Origin: Glutamicibacter sp. MNS18
GTDB lineage: Bacteria > Actinomycetota > Actinomycetes > Actinomycetales > Micrococcaceae
Direction: 5' to 3'
NCBI RefSeq assembly: GCF_026107515.2
Contig: NZ_JAPCHW010000006.1
Span: 62,001 to 126,000, forward strand
Length of the DNA stretch: 64,000 nucleotides
The notes beneath the pieces were generated by a model. The model ran no database searches. It worked only from the letters and a program-made list of their open reading frames with translations, and had not been told where the DNA came from. Position 1 is the stretch's first letter, and every line of letters starts with the position of its first letter. The position numbers were made by a program, and so were the translations under genes. Positions 8,889 to 17,562 of the stretch are shown here, piece after piece.

Positions 8889-9547
8889 AAACCGGTTTTC
8901 AGGGCCCTTAGCCGACGCTCGTGCAGGAATCCCATGGTGGCCCAGAGCAGCATCGCGGCCACCGCGAACCACAGCACCAACAGCCCGTAATGCAGGTAGC
9001 TGAATGCCCCGGCCAGCGAGCCCAGCGTGATCATCAGCCAGAGCACCGCATAGGGCGCCCACATCATCCGCTGTCCCCCGCTCAGTGCCGCGGCCAGCTG
9101 CTGGCCTAGCTTGACCAGGGTTCCGGTCATATATGTCAGCCCCAGCGACACCTCCCCGCTCCGGGTATAGCTCACGTTTACCGCGCCCATCGCGGTGGCC
9201 AGCGCCCCGGCGGTGAACACACCCCCGCCCGGACCGAGTAGCGCCCCCAGCAGCAGGAACGCGGCGCTGATGTACATCACCACCGGCCGCCGGTAGTGGC
9301 GCACCCGCGCGCTGACCAGGGTCGAGATCACCACCCCGAGCACAAAGCAGGAGACGAAGCCCATCGCCAGCAGCCAACCGCCGGGATCCCCTTCGGCCAG
9401 TGCCGCCGAGGAACGGGTGGAGTTGCCGGACATGAACGAAAGGAAGTACCCGCCGAAATGGATGAATCCCACCCCGTCCACGAACCCGGCCACCGCGGTG
9501 ATCCCGCCGGCAAAAAGTATCCCGGGCCACGATAGGTTCCTAGCCAC
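8885..9547 (-). CDS. DUF1275 (YoaK) family membrane protein
   Basis: 220 residues with about six membrane segments. The DUF1275 signature is clear: AVAGFVDGVGFIHFGGYFLSFMSGN at the N-terminus (glycine-rich first helices and SGN turn) and LTYMTGTLVKL in the middle. The family's transport activity is unproven. The start is GTG 9547 with AAAGGGGCG just upstream. Divergent from the amino-acid permease across 190 bp that must hold both promoters. Confidence 0.9.
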   Translation of the reverse strand: MARNLSWPGILFAGGITAVAGFVDGVGFIHFGGYFLSFMSGNSTRSSAALAEGDPGGWLLAMGFVSCFVLGVVISTLVSARVRHYRRPVVMYISAAFLLLGALLGPGGGVFTAGALATAMGAVNVSYTRSGEVSLGLTYMTGTLVKLGQQLAAALSGGQRMMWAPYAVLWLMITLGSLAGAFSYLHYGLLVLWFAVAAMLLWATMGFLHERRLRALKTGF

Positions 9548-9738
9548 CGACCGCCCCTTTCATGAGCAACCTCATATAGATCTGCACCACAACCTGCCCG
9601 CTTTGGCAAGGTTCTACACGTATGATTTTTTCGACTCCCGCATGGATCGCGCCGGTGAGGGCCCATGGGCCGGATCCACCGAACGCAGCCAAGAGGCTTC
9701 CCCTCCAATCTATCCAACCAGGAACCGAGACACGCACC

Positions 9739-11148
9739 GTGAGTGAAATCAAGCAGGCCCTTTTCCGGGGCCTGAACGCCAGACACATCCGCTTCATGGC
9801 CCTGGGCTCGGCCATCGGCACCGGCCTGTTCTACGGTTCCTCGGCCGCCATCCAGGCCGCCGGCCCCGCCGTGCTCTTCGCCTACATGATCGGCGGTGCC
9901 GCGGTATTCGTGGTGATGCGCGCCATGGGCGAGATGGCGGTCAAGCACCCGGTCTCCGGGTCCTTCGCCCACTACGCCTCACGTTACCTGGGGCGTTTCG
10001 CCGGGTTCGTCACCGGCTGGACCTTTACCTTCGAGATGGCGATCGTGGCCATTGCCGATGTCACCGCCTTCGGCATCTACATGGGCTTCTGGTTCCCCGA
10101 GGTGCCCCGTTGGATCTGGGTCGCGGCGGTGGTGCTGCTGATTGCCGCCATCAACCTGATGAAGGTCAAGGTCTTCGGCGAGACCGAGTTCTGGTTGGCC
10201 GTCATCAAGGTCAGCGCCATCGTGGCGATGATCATCGGCGGCGCGGCGCTGATCGTCTTCGGTTTCAGTGCCGAGGGCCAGTCCACCGCCCCGGGCCTGG
10301 AGACCCTTTTCGGGGCCGGCACCCTGTTCGCCAACGGGTTCACCGGACTGCTGTTGTCCTTCGCGGTGGTGATGTTCGCCTTCGGCGGCATCGAGACCAT
10401 CGGCATCACCGCCGGGGAAGCCGATGACCCGGCCAAGGCGGTCCCGGCCGCCATCAACACCGTGCCGCTACGGATCCTGCTGTTCTACGTCGGCTCGCTG
10501 GCCGTGATCATGATGCTTTTCGACTGGCGGCAGATCGACGGCTCATCCTCCCCGTTTGTGCAGATCTTCGACTCGCTGGGGATCCCGGCCGCCGCGCATG
10601 TGCTGAACTTCGTGGTGATCAGCGCCGCGATCTCGGCGATCAACGCCGACACCTTCGGAGCCGGGCGGATGCTCTACGCGCTGGCCGGCAAGGGACTTGC
10701 CCCACGTTCCTTCACCAAGGTCTCGGCCAATGGGGTGCCGTGGATGACCGTGCTGGTCATGGCCGGGGTACTGGTGGCCGGAGTGCTGCTCAACGCGTTG
10801 CTGCCCGAATCGTTGTTCCTGGTGATCGCCTCGCTGGCCACCTTCGCCACCGTCTGGGTGTGGGTCATGATCCTGGCCTCCTACCTGTCGATGCGCCGCG
10901 AAATGGGCCGCACCGGCACCCAGCGCAACGCCTTCGAGGTGCCCGGCGGCACCGTCTCGGCCTGGGTCGCACTGCTCTTCATGGCCTTCGTGGTGATCCT
11001 GCTGGCACTGAGTGCCGAAACCCGCATCGCGCTTTACGTCGGCGCCGGCTGGCTGCTGTTGCTGGGTCTGGGCTACAAGCTGTTGGTCAAGCCCGAAACC
11101 CGGCAGGAGACCGCCGAACCGCTGGGGGCCGGCACCGGACGGGAATGA
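9739..11148 (+). CDS. Amino acid permease (AAT/APC family, ProY/GABA-permease-like)
   Basis: 469 residues from a GTG at 9739 ([17 protein letters not shown]), a typical opening of AAT-family permeases. The frame is open upstream but lacks similarity there. About twelve membrane helices. Family landmarks: [22 protein letters not shown] (first helix, substrate-binding GxGxG-type break), [20 protein letters not shown], and [17 protein letters not shown] in the middle. Imports an amino acid by proton symport; specificity (proline, GABA or aromatic) cannot be decided from sequence. The DsbA-like gene follows after 28 bp and is probably co-transcribed. Confidence 0.9.
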   Translation: MSEIKQALFRGLNARHIRFMALGSAIGTGLFYGSSAAIQAAGPAVLFAYMIGGAAVFVVMRAMGEMAVKHPVSGSFAHYASRYLGRFAGFVTGWTFTFEMAIVAIADVTAFGIYMGFWFPEVPRWIWVAAVVLLIAAINLMKVKVFGETEFWLAVIKVSAIVAMIIGGAALIVFGFSAEGQSTAPGLETLFGAGTLFANGFTGLLLSFAVVMFAFGGIETIGITAGEADDPAKAVPAAINTVPLRILLFYVGSLAVIMMLFDWRQIDGSSSPFVQIFDSLGIPAAAHVLNFVVISAAISAINADTFGAGRMLYALAGKGLAPRSFTKVSANGVPWMTVLVMAGVLVAGVLLNALLPESLFLVIASLATFATVWVWVMILASYLSMRREMGRTGTQRNAFEVPGGTVSAWVALLFMAFVVILLALSAETRIALYVGAGWLLLLGLGYKLLVKPETRQETAEPLGAGTGRE

Positions 11149-11176
11149 TTCGGCGCAGCGGATGGTTGGCGTGGAC

Positions 11177-11827
11177 ATGAGTGAAAACCGCCTGCGTGTA
11201 GATATCTGGTCCGACATCGCCTGCCCCTGGTGCTACATCGGCAAACGCCGTTTCGAGGCCGCCCTGGAGCTGGTCGACTTCTCCACGCAGGTGGATGTGC
11301 ACTGGCATGCCTACCAGCTCGATCCGAGCCTTCCCGAACACTACGAAGGCACCGAACACGAATACCTGTCCACGGTGAAGTCCATGGACCCGGAACAGGT
11401 CACCGCGATGCTTGCCCATGTCACCGGACAGGCCGCCGCGGAAGGGCTGGCCTATGACTTCGATGCCGTGCAGCCGGCGAATTCCTTCAGCGCACTGCGT
11501 CTGCTGGAATACGCCAAGCGGCACGGAGCCGGGGATGAAATTAAGGAAGCGCTGCTTGAGGCGCACTTCGTGCGCGGGGCCAATACCGGGGATCACGACA
11601 CGTTGGCCGCACTGGCCGCCCAGGTGGGACTGGACCGGCAGGCCGCGGCCGCGGTTTTGGCCGATGGAAGCTACGCCGATGAGGTCAATGCGGACATCAA
11701 CCAGGCCCGGCAACTGGGGATCAGCGGGGTGCCGTTCTTCGTCCTGCAGGGCAAGTACGGGATCTCCGGGGCCCAACCCGCGCAGGCGTTCGCCGAGGCG
11801 TTGCGCACCGTGCACGCCGAGCTCTAG
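11177..11827 (+). CDS. DsbA family oxidoreductase (FrnE-like)
   Basis: 216 residues. The N-terminus RVDIWSDIACPWCYIGKRRF carries the CPWC redox motif of a thioredoxin fold with an inserted helical domain, as in FrnE/2-hydroxychromene-2-carboxylate isomerase-type proteins. GISGVPFFV near the C-terminus provides the cis-proline loop. No signal peptide, so it acts in the cytoplasm, probably as a disulfide isomerase or reductase in stress response. Start taken at ATG 11177; ATG 11162 (five codons earlier) is possible, and neither has a good ribosome site, which is compatible with coupling to the permease upstream. Convergent with the LytR_C gene. Confidence 0.9.
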   Translation: MSENRLRVDIWSDIACPWCYIGKRRFEAALELVDFSTQVDVHWHAYQLDPSLPEHYEGTEHEYLSTVKSMDPEQVTAMLAHVTGQAAAEGLAYDFDAVQPANSFSALRLLEYAKRHGAGDEIKEALLEAHFVRGANTGDHDTLAALAAQVGLDRQAAAAVLADGSYADEVNADINQARQLGISGVPFFVLQGKYGISGAQPAQAFAEALRTVHAEL

Positions 11828-11839
11828 GCGCCCGGCCCG

Positions 11840-12496
11840 CTACCCGTCCTGCTCGTCCCCGGATTCCTGGGGCGGATTGGCGCAAACCAGCTGCCCGGGC
11901 GCGGTATCCAGCCGGCGTTGCTTGGTCAGCTCGCTGAATTCCGCACCCACCTCGAAATCCACCAGGTCATCACGCTTGGTTTCGTCGAAAACGTACAGCG
12001 TACCGGGCAGGTGGCGTTGCAGGCTCAGCGCCTGGGCGTAACCGCCGGGCCCCGATACCACCACCCCCACCTGTTCGGAATAGTCGCCGGACGCGCTGGT
12101 GACCGAGCTGATCCTGAAGCCGCGTTCCTCCAGGATCTGCGCGGTACGCCCACCCAGCCCCGAGACACCGGTGGTGTTCAGGATGCGCACGCGCACCTCG
12201 GCCGGCTGCAGGTAGTCGAAATCGCGTTGCGGGCATTGGGCGTTGGTGATCGGTTCGACACCGGTCGCGGTGGCCGGCGGCTGCTGGCCGGGCAGTTGCA
12301 GGCGGCCGGTGAACACCAGCAGTGCCAGCGCCAGCACCACGACCAGCAGCAGCGCGAGCACCGCGAAGACCGTGTTCTGCCGCAGGCGCCGGCGGCGCAC
12401 CGCCCGCTCATCGGAGTGGAAGTCCAGCTCCCGTTCGCCGACGATCCGCTGCCCGTGCCAACTGCGGGCATCGTCCCGGTCACCGCGTGAACCCAT
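11840..12496 (-). CDS. LytR C-terminal domain envelope protein
   Basis: 218 residues. A charged cytoplasmic N-terminus is followed by one membrane helix at about residues 43-65 (VFAVLALLLVVVLALALLVF), then a short linker and a LytR_C domain (VRVRILNTTGVSGLGGRTAQILEERG, later GPGGYAQALSLQRHLPG). LytR_C domains accompany LytR-CpsA-Psr cell-wall ligases in actinobacteria, but here the domain stands alone, as is common next to the small ParB-like gene upstream. Expected on the outer face of the membrane. Good ribosome site GGGAGG before ATG 12496. Confidence 0.88.
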   Translation of the reverse strand: MGSRGDRDDARSWHGQRIVGERELDFHSDERAVRRRRLRQNTVFAVLALLLVVVLALALLVFTGRLQLPGQQPPATATGVEPITNAQCPQRDFDYLQPAEVRVRILNTTGVSGLGGRTAQILEERGFRISSVTSASGDYSEQVGVVVSGPGGYAQALSLQRHLPGTLYVFDETKRDDLVDFEVGAEFSELTKQRRLDTAPGQLVCANPPQESGDEQDG

Positions 12497-12569
12497 CGTG
12501 CACCCTCCCTGCTGTTCACGCCGGCCAAGGAATCCGGCGTGGGAGCCATCGTGCCCTGTAGCTTACCGG

Positions 12570-12869
12570 CTACTCGTCCAGGTTCAAGACCCGGGCATGC
12601 ATGATCGAACGGTGGTGCAGTGCCGAGCGCACGGCCCGATGCAATCCGTCCTCCAGGTACAACTTGCCCTGCCAGCGCACCACGTGCGGGAACAGGTCGC
12701 CGAAAAACGTGGAATCCTCGGCCAGCAGCGCCTCCAGGTCCAGGGTGCGCTTGGTGGTGACCAGTTCGTCAAGCCGCACCTGCTGCGGTGGGATGGCGCC
12801 CCAATCGCGGGTGGTGCTCAGTCCGTGGGGAGGATAGGGACGGGACCCGCCGACAGCTTTGAAAATCAC
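12570..12869 (-). CDS. Small conserved actinobacterial protein, ParB/sulfiredoxin-like (annotated elsewhere as VapB-like antitoxin)
   Basis: 99 residues, GTG start at 12869. The pattern VRLDELVTTK, then LLAEDSTFFGDLFPHVVRW, then YLEDGLHRAVRSAL resembles a compact ParB/sulfiredoxin-type fold (the DG-x-HR element). From memory, close homologues sit beside LytR_C genes in Streptomyces and relatives and often carry an automatic VapB antitoxin label; no toxin gene is adjacent here, so that label is doubtful. GGAGGG directly abuts the start codon with almost no spacing, which is unusual. Function unknown. Confidence 0.75.
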   Translation of the reverse strand: MIFKAVGGSRPYPPHGLSTTRDWGAIPPQQVRLDELVTTKRTLDLEALLAEDSTFFGDLFPHVVRWQGKLYLEDGLHRAVRSALHHRSIMHARVLNLDE

Positions 12870-13121
12870 CCCTCCAGCATAGGAAACCCCGCCGGCACCG
12901 AGGTACTTCGCAACGGATACTATGTCGCGGGGGAAAATGCGGTAATATCACGCCGGACCATGACGCCGACATCGCCCGGCGGCGCCCGGCCAGCGACCGC
13001 GGAACGCATTATTGAACCAATTCATCGCGAAATCAAGGTTTTTGTCGCATTAGTTCACGCGAGGGAACCGCACGTAACTTCCACTGGTAACAATCGCCCG
13101 AAGCGGTGCAACATTGAGTGC

Positions 13122-14162
13122 ATGAACAACGCAGTCACCGAGATTCCAGTCCTCGACATCTCCACCGCCCGCAATGCCGACGGCTCTTTCAACCAGCAAT
13201 TCGTCGAAGCCCTGCGCGACGCGGCGCACCGCGTAGGTTTCTTCCAGATTGTCGGCTACGCCAAAACCGAAAACCAGGACCAGCAGCTGCTGGACACCCT
13301 GGCCGAGTTCTTCTCCAAACCGGTGGAAGACAAGCTCAAGCTCGACAACCGCAATAGCGCCCAGTTCCGCGGCTACACCCGCATGGGCACCGAGATCACC
13401 CGCGGCCGCGCCGATGCCCGCGAGCAGATCGACTACGGCCCGGAGCGTCCCGCCCTGGACGCCGTCCCGGCCGATGCCCCGTACCTGAACCTGCAGGGAC
13501 CTAACCAGTGGCCGGCGGACTATCCGCAGCTGAAGGATCGCGCCATGGCCTGGGCCGAGCTGATGCACGAGACCGGTCATACCCTGCTCTCGGCCATCGC
13601 CGTGGGATTGGGGCTGCCCGAGGACCACTTCGATGAGCCCTTCGCCGATACCCCGGCCTGGATGGGCAAGCTGGTGCACTACGTCTCCGGGGACGTGGTG
13701 CCCGATGCCGGCAACCAGGGCGTCGGGCTGCACGCGGACTACGGATTCGTGACCCTGCTGCTGCAGGACCAGGTCGGCGGGCTGCAGGTCCAGCCCTACG
13801 GCCAGGAGGAATGGATCGAGGTGCCGCCCACCCCCGGCGCGCTGGTGGTGAACCTCGGCGAAATGCTCGAGGTGGCCACCGACGGTTACCTGATGGCCAC
13901 CATTCACCGTGTCATCGCCCCACCGGCCGGCGTGGACCGCTATTCGGTACCGTTCTTCTACTCGCCGCGCCTGGATTCGGTGATCGACAAGGTGCAGCTA
14001 CCAGCCGAGCTTGCCGCCGAGGCCCGCGGTGTGTCGGATGACCCGCATAACCCGATGCTGGCCTCCTACGGGGCCAATGTGCTCAAGGGCTGGCTGCGGG
14101 CTCACCCGCAAACCGCGCAGATCCATTACCCGCAGCTGGTCAAGCGCCAGCTCTCGGCCTAG
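13122..14162 (+). CDS. 2-oxoglutarate/Fe(II)-dependent oxygenase, isopenicillin N synthase family
   Basis: 346 residues from ATG 13122; the open frame further upstream has no similarity. N-terminal DIOX_N part (IPVLDISTARN, VGFFQIVGYAK) and a C-terminal jelly-roll domain with the iron triad: His and Asp in GLHADYGFVTLLLQD, and His in TIHRVIAPP. The arginine in RYSVPFFYSP would bind 2-oxoglutarate. These soluble enzymes hydroxylate or desaturate small molecules; the substrate is unknown. No linked biosynthetic genes. A strong terminator follows immediately. Confidence 0.9.
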   Translation: MNNAVTEIPVLDISTARNADGSFNQQFVEALRDAAHRVGFFQIVGYAKTENQDQQLLDTLAEFFSKPVEDKLKLDNRNSAQFRGYTRMGTEITRGRADAREQIDYGPERPALDAVPADAPYLNLQGPNQWPADYPQLKDRAMAWAELMHETGHTLLSAIAVGLGLPEDHFDEPFADTPAWMGKLVHYVSGDVVPDAGNQGVGLHADYGFVTLLLQDQVGGLQVQPYGQEEWIEVPPTPGALVVNLGEMLEVATDGYLMATIHRVIAPPAGVDRYSVPFFYSPRLDSVIDKVQLPAELAAEARGVSDDPHNPMLASYGANVLKGWLRAHPQTAQIHYPQLVKRQLSA

Positions 14163-14170
14163 GCATTAAC

Positions 14171-14222
14171 ATGGCGATGCCGGTCAGGCTGCCCACAAGG
14201 AGCCCGACCGGCATCGCCATTT
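14171..14222 (+). terminator. Rho-independent terminator after the oxygenase gene
   Basis: ATGGCGATGCCGGTC (14171-14185) pairs perfectly with GACCGGCATCGCCAT (14206-14220), a 15-bp stem with a 20-base loop that can pair further (GGCT/AGCC). Only two T follow, so termination may be inefficient or use the stem alone. It starts 8 bases after the stop codon. Confidence 0.75.
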
Positions 14223-14380
14223 CCAGTGCGAGTGTTGCGACCAGTGGCTGATCCCCCAAAAAAACTAGCCAGCCGCCTAAGAGCACTGTCAGCTTGCGCC
14301 GTGTCCCTATTCTCAGGCCATTGGCTTAATTTCAGATTCGATTACCCTCAGGTTCAGCTCAAACCTTCGGAACGGGCAGA

Positions 14381-15133
14381 TCAAACCACCAACCGGTGAT
14401 CCGTCACCATGCGATATCCGACGCCACGAACCGTCTCGATCCATTTCGGGTCCCGGGCCGAGTCCCCCAGCTTGCGGCGCAGGTTCGCGATATGCACTTC
14501 GATGCTGCGTTCGTCCGCGGCCGAGATGTAACCGTCCTCATGCTCGTCATAGCCATTGGTATGCCGCGCCATTTCCTGCTTGCTGCGCACCCGTCCGGGG
14601 GTCAGCATCAATACACGCAACAACGAGAATTCGGTGGCCGTGACCGGGATGACTTGCCCTCCGATGGAGACCTCCCAGGTGCTGGTATTCAACAACAGCT
14701 CACGATGCCGCAATAATTCCGAGGGTGCCGCGTGCGTCGGCTCCGACGGATACAACATCCGGTCCCGCAGCCGCAGGATCGCGTTGACCCGTGCGCGGAA
14801 TTCACGCAGGCTCACCGGGCTGACCATGAACTGGTCCGCCCCCGCCTCCAATGTCAGCACCACGTCGAACTCGTCGGCATGATCCATGATGTGGATGATG
14901 TGTGCGCTGGTGCGCGAACGCACCCGACGAATCACCTCATGCGCGTCAAGTTCGGGCAGCGTACTGCCCACCACTACCAAATCAATATCCGCCCCAAGCG
15001 GTATTTGCGCGTCCAACTGGCTTGCCTTGGCCTGCGCCACCGCGAATCCCGCGTGACGAAGCACCTTGTCCAGTTCTGTTCCGAGTACGCTGTCGCCGAA
15101 AACGAGCACAGCGCTGCGCTCCTCATTCATCAT
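14381..15133 (-). CDS. Orphan OmpR-type response regulator with degenerate receiver domain
   Basis: 250 residues. The N-terminal half aligns with a CheY-like receiver and the C-terminal half is an OmpR/PhoB winged helix (VTATEFSLLRVLMLTPGRV, IEVHIANLRRKLGD, WIETVRGVGYRMV), so DNA binding is well supported. The receiver has lost its chemistry: the phospho-acceptor Asp is Gly56 (DLVVVGSTLP), the conserved Lys is Ser105 (MVSPVS), and the acidic pair is FGD. It should therefore work without phosphorylation, like other pseudo-receivers. No histidine kinase is adjacent. Starts at ATG 15133, or at the neighbouring ATG 15130. Target genes unknown; a cytoplasmic regulator. Confidence 0.88.
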   Translation of the reverse strand: MMNEERSAVLVFGDSVLGTELDKVLRHAGFAVAQAKASQLDAQIPLGADIDLVVVGSTLPELDAHEVIRRVRSRTSAHIIHIMDHADEFDVVLTLEAGADQFMVSPVSLREFRARVNAILRLRDRMLYPSEPTHAAPSELLRHRELLLNTSTWEVSIGGQVIPVTATEFSLLRVLMLTPGRVRSKQEMARHTNGYDEHEDGYISAADERSIEVHIANLRRKLGDSARDPKWIETVRGVGYRMVTDHRLVV

Positions 15134-15522
15134 CTTCTATGCCCCAAACATTCGATGAACGATAGTCATTTTCCCAAGTACAGCCGATAATACCCCACAG
15201 CCACGGCTACGTCGCCGGTATTTGTCCATTCAAACAAGTTTGCCCGGGCAAATGGCGACGCTCTACATTCCACCCCTTTATTCCGTATATTTTCCCCCTC
15301 CTGACAAGGCATATTTCCTCAACCCCAACCTTCCCCTCCTTATACCCCAGCACCAACCCCATTTGCGTCACATTGGGGCTCCAGGCCTCACCGCTACCCG
15401 GCGTCGGGCCACCTGGCGACACCGGGTATCGAAACGTTTGGGTGTCAATGAGAAAATTTGGCTGACGATAATCCTGTTCCATTTTCGAACTACCCGTTCG
15501 GCGTGCGCATAGTCTCGTATAG
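15134..15522. other. Intergenic region with a strand-asymmetric C/T tract and possible G-quadruplex
   Basis: About 390 bases without a gene. From roughly 15260 to 15370 the plus strand is mostly C and T. Four CCCC runs at 15323-15326, 15333-15336, 15345-15348 and 15357-15360 place four GGGG runs on the minus strand with loops of 6 to 8 bases, a possible G-quadruplex upstream of the response-regulator gene. A promoter for that gene should lie between 15134 and 15300. Confidence 0.4.
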
Positions 15523-16005
15523 CGAACCCGGTATCCCCTGGACATCAAGAAACGCATCTACACGTCCGCGCTGCCACGCACCCGGGCCGGAACCATCGTG
15601 CGGTGCCTTGCGGCGATCTCCATTGGCAGTTACGACGCCCTGGTCACCGGCTTCGGCACCAAGAACATCTCTGCTGCCCCCGCCCCTGCCGGGCGTGCCC
15701 GCTGCGGAACCCACTTCCTGGGTCCGATCGTCGACCAAGTCAACGACCGCAACGGCATGATCGGCGGCATCGGACGCTTTGGTGGCGTAACTCCATCCAT
15801 CCTCACCGGCGCACTGATCGACAACGACTGGCTGCCGGCGAATAGCTACTCCCTGTTCCTCCGGCCGCTGCGGCTGGCCGCGGGGCCCTGGCCTTCGTTC
15901 CCCGACCCATCGATTCGACGACCGGGTCCGGACTGGTCAGCTCGAAATATCTGCCCGGTGCAGGCACCACACCGGATTTCCCGGCAACTCCACGGGCAGG
16001 AAACA
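15523..16005 (+). pseudogene. Decayed MFS-type transporter fragment
   Basis: One frame (from about 15523) gives AGTIVRCLAAISIGSYDALVTGFG, then NGMIGGIGRFGGVTPSILTGALI and NSYSLF; the continuation is in another frame, from about 15856, giving PPAAAAGRGALAFVPRPIDS. Joined, GIGRFGG-x-x-P-x-x-x-G-x-L plus a hydrophobic, alanine-rich stretch ending in VPRP looks like the last helices of an MFS transporter (AAHS-like). The first part looks like an N-terminal helix, so the middle would be deleted and the end frameshifted. No intact start or stop. Identification is tentative; chance open frames in GC-rich DNA are the alternative. Confidence 0.35.
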
Positions 16006-16007
16006 AA

Positions 16008-16391
16008 CTACTCTGCCCTGGAGAGGACGCAGAACTCGTTGCCTTCCGGGTCAACCATCACCACCCAGCTGCACTGCGCCTGCCCGATATCGGCACGACG
16101 GGCACCCAGGCGCATCAGCCGCTGCACTTCGGCTGCCTGGCTGGTTCCCACGGGGCGCAGATCCATGTGCAGCCTGTTCTTGACCACTTTGCCTTCCGGA
16201 ACCCACGCAAACGTCAACACCGCTGGGATCGGCGCACCGCCCTGCCCCGTAGCCTGCCGAGTGCGCGGACCGATGGTCACCAATCCGGGCTCGTCGCTGA
16301 GGATGTCATAGTCGAGTACTTGCGACCAAAAACCCGCCAACGCCTGCGGATCCCGGCAATCGATCCCCAATTCGGTTAATAGGCTGGCCAT
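16008..16391 (-). CDS. VOC family (glyoxalase-like) protein
   Basis: 127 residues from ATG 16391, preceded by AAGGTG. A single beta-alpha-beta-beta-beta repeat pair of the vicinal-oxygen-chelate fold is recognised: LGIDCRDPQALAGFWSQVLDY at the N-terminus, NRLHMDLRP in the middle and VVMVDPEGNEFCVL at the C-terminus, the last with the typical DPEGNEFC metal-site Glu. Members act as small-molecule lyases, dioxygenases or drug-binding proteins; the substrate is unknown. It follows the MerR regulator by 62 bp on the same strand and is likely in its operon. Confidence 0.88.
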   Translation of the reverse strand: MASLLTELGIDCRDPQALAGFWSQVLDYDILSDEPGLVTIGPRTRQATGQGGAPIPAVLTFAWVPEGKVVKNRLHMDLRPVGTSQAAEVQRLMRLGARRADIGQAQCSWVVMVDPEGNEFCVLSRAE

Positions 16392-16453
16392 ATAGCACCT
16401 TCCCACTCAGCGTCAGCACCGTCCCATGTACCCAGGCCGGGATACTCCGCACC

Positions 16454-17263
16454 CTACCGTCCAGCGGTGGCCGCGGCCACCGGTTGTTGCAGCTCGGTGA
16501 CCCACTTTTCCTGGTCTTCCCCACCGGAACGGACATAGACCTCGCGACAGGCTCCCCGCGGAACCCCGCCGCGTCCCAGTATTTCCTGGTGGACCGCCTG
16601 CCAGCTTTCATGGATATTTTCCATGGGGCCCAGGTGCACACCGCATACCGCGGCCGGTACCGCGGGCAAGTGGACGATCTCGAACCCCTCGTCGTCGGCG
16701 CCGTCATATTCGAATCCCGCCACCACCTGTATCCCTTCCTCAACGGAACGGTATTCGGCAATGGGCATGCCCAAACCGTGCCCAGTCAGGACCGTCTCAA
16801 CGCTGTCGAACATTCCTTGGATAACTGTGGCGATATCCGGTTGCTCGCTGACGGTCGCTATCGCGGCTGCAATCCGTGTGGCCGGAAGCGGTTTCTCGAT
16901 GATCTCAATCCGTGACATGTGTGATTCCTTCGTGATCAGTGCCAGCCGCCGTTGCACGTCGGCCAGACGGGCAGTTGCCAATTTATGTTCGGCGGCGACC
17001 TCGGCCTGGCGGATCCGTAAGAGCGAGGCAATACGTCCGGCATCCACTCCCTGGTCCAGGATCAGGGAGATGTCAGCCAGGCCGAAGCCGAGTTGCCGCA
17101 AAGCGACGATCCGGTGCAGACGTTCAAGCTGCTCCGGATCGTAGGAACGGTAGCCGCTGAAGGCATCCACGTGGGCAGGAACCAGAAGACCAGCGGCATC
17201 CCAATGCCGCAACATGCGGTGCGACACCTGGCCGATCTGTGCAAACGCTCCAATGGATAACAT
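16454..17263 (-). CDS. MerR-family regulator with GyrI-like effector-binding domain
   Basis: 269 residues. Residues 1-70 form the MerR winged helix (SIGAFAQIGQVSHRMLRHWDAAGLL, then GYRSYDPEQLERLHRIVALRQLGF), followed by a dimerisation coiled coil (about 80-115) and a C-terminal GyrI-like domain (about 120-265, IEIIEKPLPATRIAAAIATV). This is the BmrR-type architecture, where binding of hydrophobic or cationic compounds activates an export or detoxification gene. The VOC gene downstream is the likely partner. A perfect dyad lies 16 bases upstream of the start and is probably its own operator. Confidence 0.9.
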   Translation of the reverse strand: MLSIGAFAQIGQVSHRMLRHWDAAGLLVPAHVDAFSGYRSYDPEQLERLHRIVALRQLGFGLADISLILDQGVDAGRIASLLRIRQAEVAAEHKLATARLADVQRRLALITKESHMSRIEIIEKPLPATRIAAAIATVSEQPDIATVIQGMFDSVETVLTGHGLGMPIAEYRSVEEGIQVVAGFEYDGADDEGFEIVHLPAVPAAVCGVHLGPMENIHESWQAVHQEILGRGGVPRGACREVYVRSGGEDQEKWVTELQQPVAAATAGR

Positions 17264-17278
17264 GTCTTAAGTTCTCCG

Positions 17279-17297
17279 CCCTGACACTGTGTCAGGG
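17279..17297 (-). promoter_or_regulatory. MerR-type operator with -35 element
   Basis: CCCTGACAC-T-GTGTCAGGG, a 19-base perfect dyad. On the minus strand it begins inside a TTGACC -35-like element, so the dyad sits in the -35/-10 spacer as in promoters of MerR regulators. It ends only 15 bases before the ATG at 17263. Confidence 0.7.
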
Positions 17298-17516
17298 TCA
17301 AGTCTCGCGCAGGAAACCCCTCACCGGCTACTGGTCGAGGGCCATGTACCCGTGAGCATCGACCCGGAATTCGCCAGGGGCGCCGGGTATCGTGCACGGC
17401 CCGTGGACGCGAATACCGGCGGATGCAGGGCACGAATCCGCCGATGGTGCGGCGGGGGCTATGTCCGAAGTGAGCACGGAGCAAGGCCAGTGGCAACCCG
17501 CAATAGAGTGGTGCAA

Positions 17517-17553
17517 CGAAAACAACCCCGGAAAATCAATGATTTTCCGGGGT
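17517..17553 (-). terminator. Rho-independent terminator of tRNA-Ser
   Basis: On the minus strand AACCCCGGAAAAT pairs with ATTTTCCGGGGTT around a CATTG loop (17524-17553), followed by GTTTTC. It lies about 10 bases beyond the tRNA 3' end. Confidence 0.85.
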
Positions 17554-17562
17554 TGCCTACTG

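Noticed and set aside
12570-12869. Toxin-antitoxin pair (VapB-like label)
   Set aside because: No PIN-domain toxin is adjacent, and the family regularly lies next to LytR_C genes without a toxin.
15207-15557. 116-residue minus-strand frame upstream of the response regulator
   Set aside because: It spans the C/T-biased tract; the composition is unlike proteins and no start signal is present.
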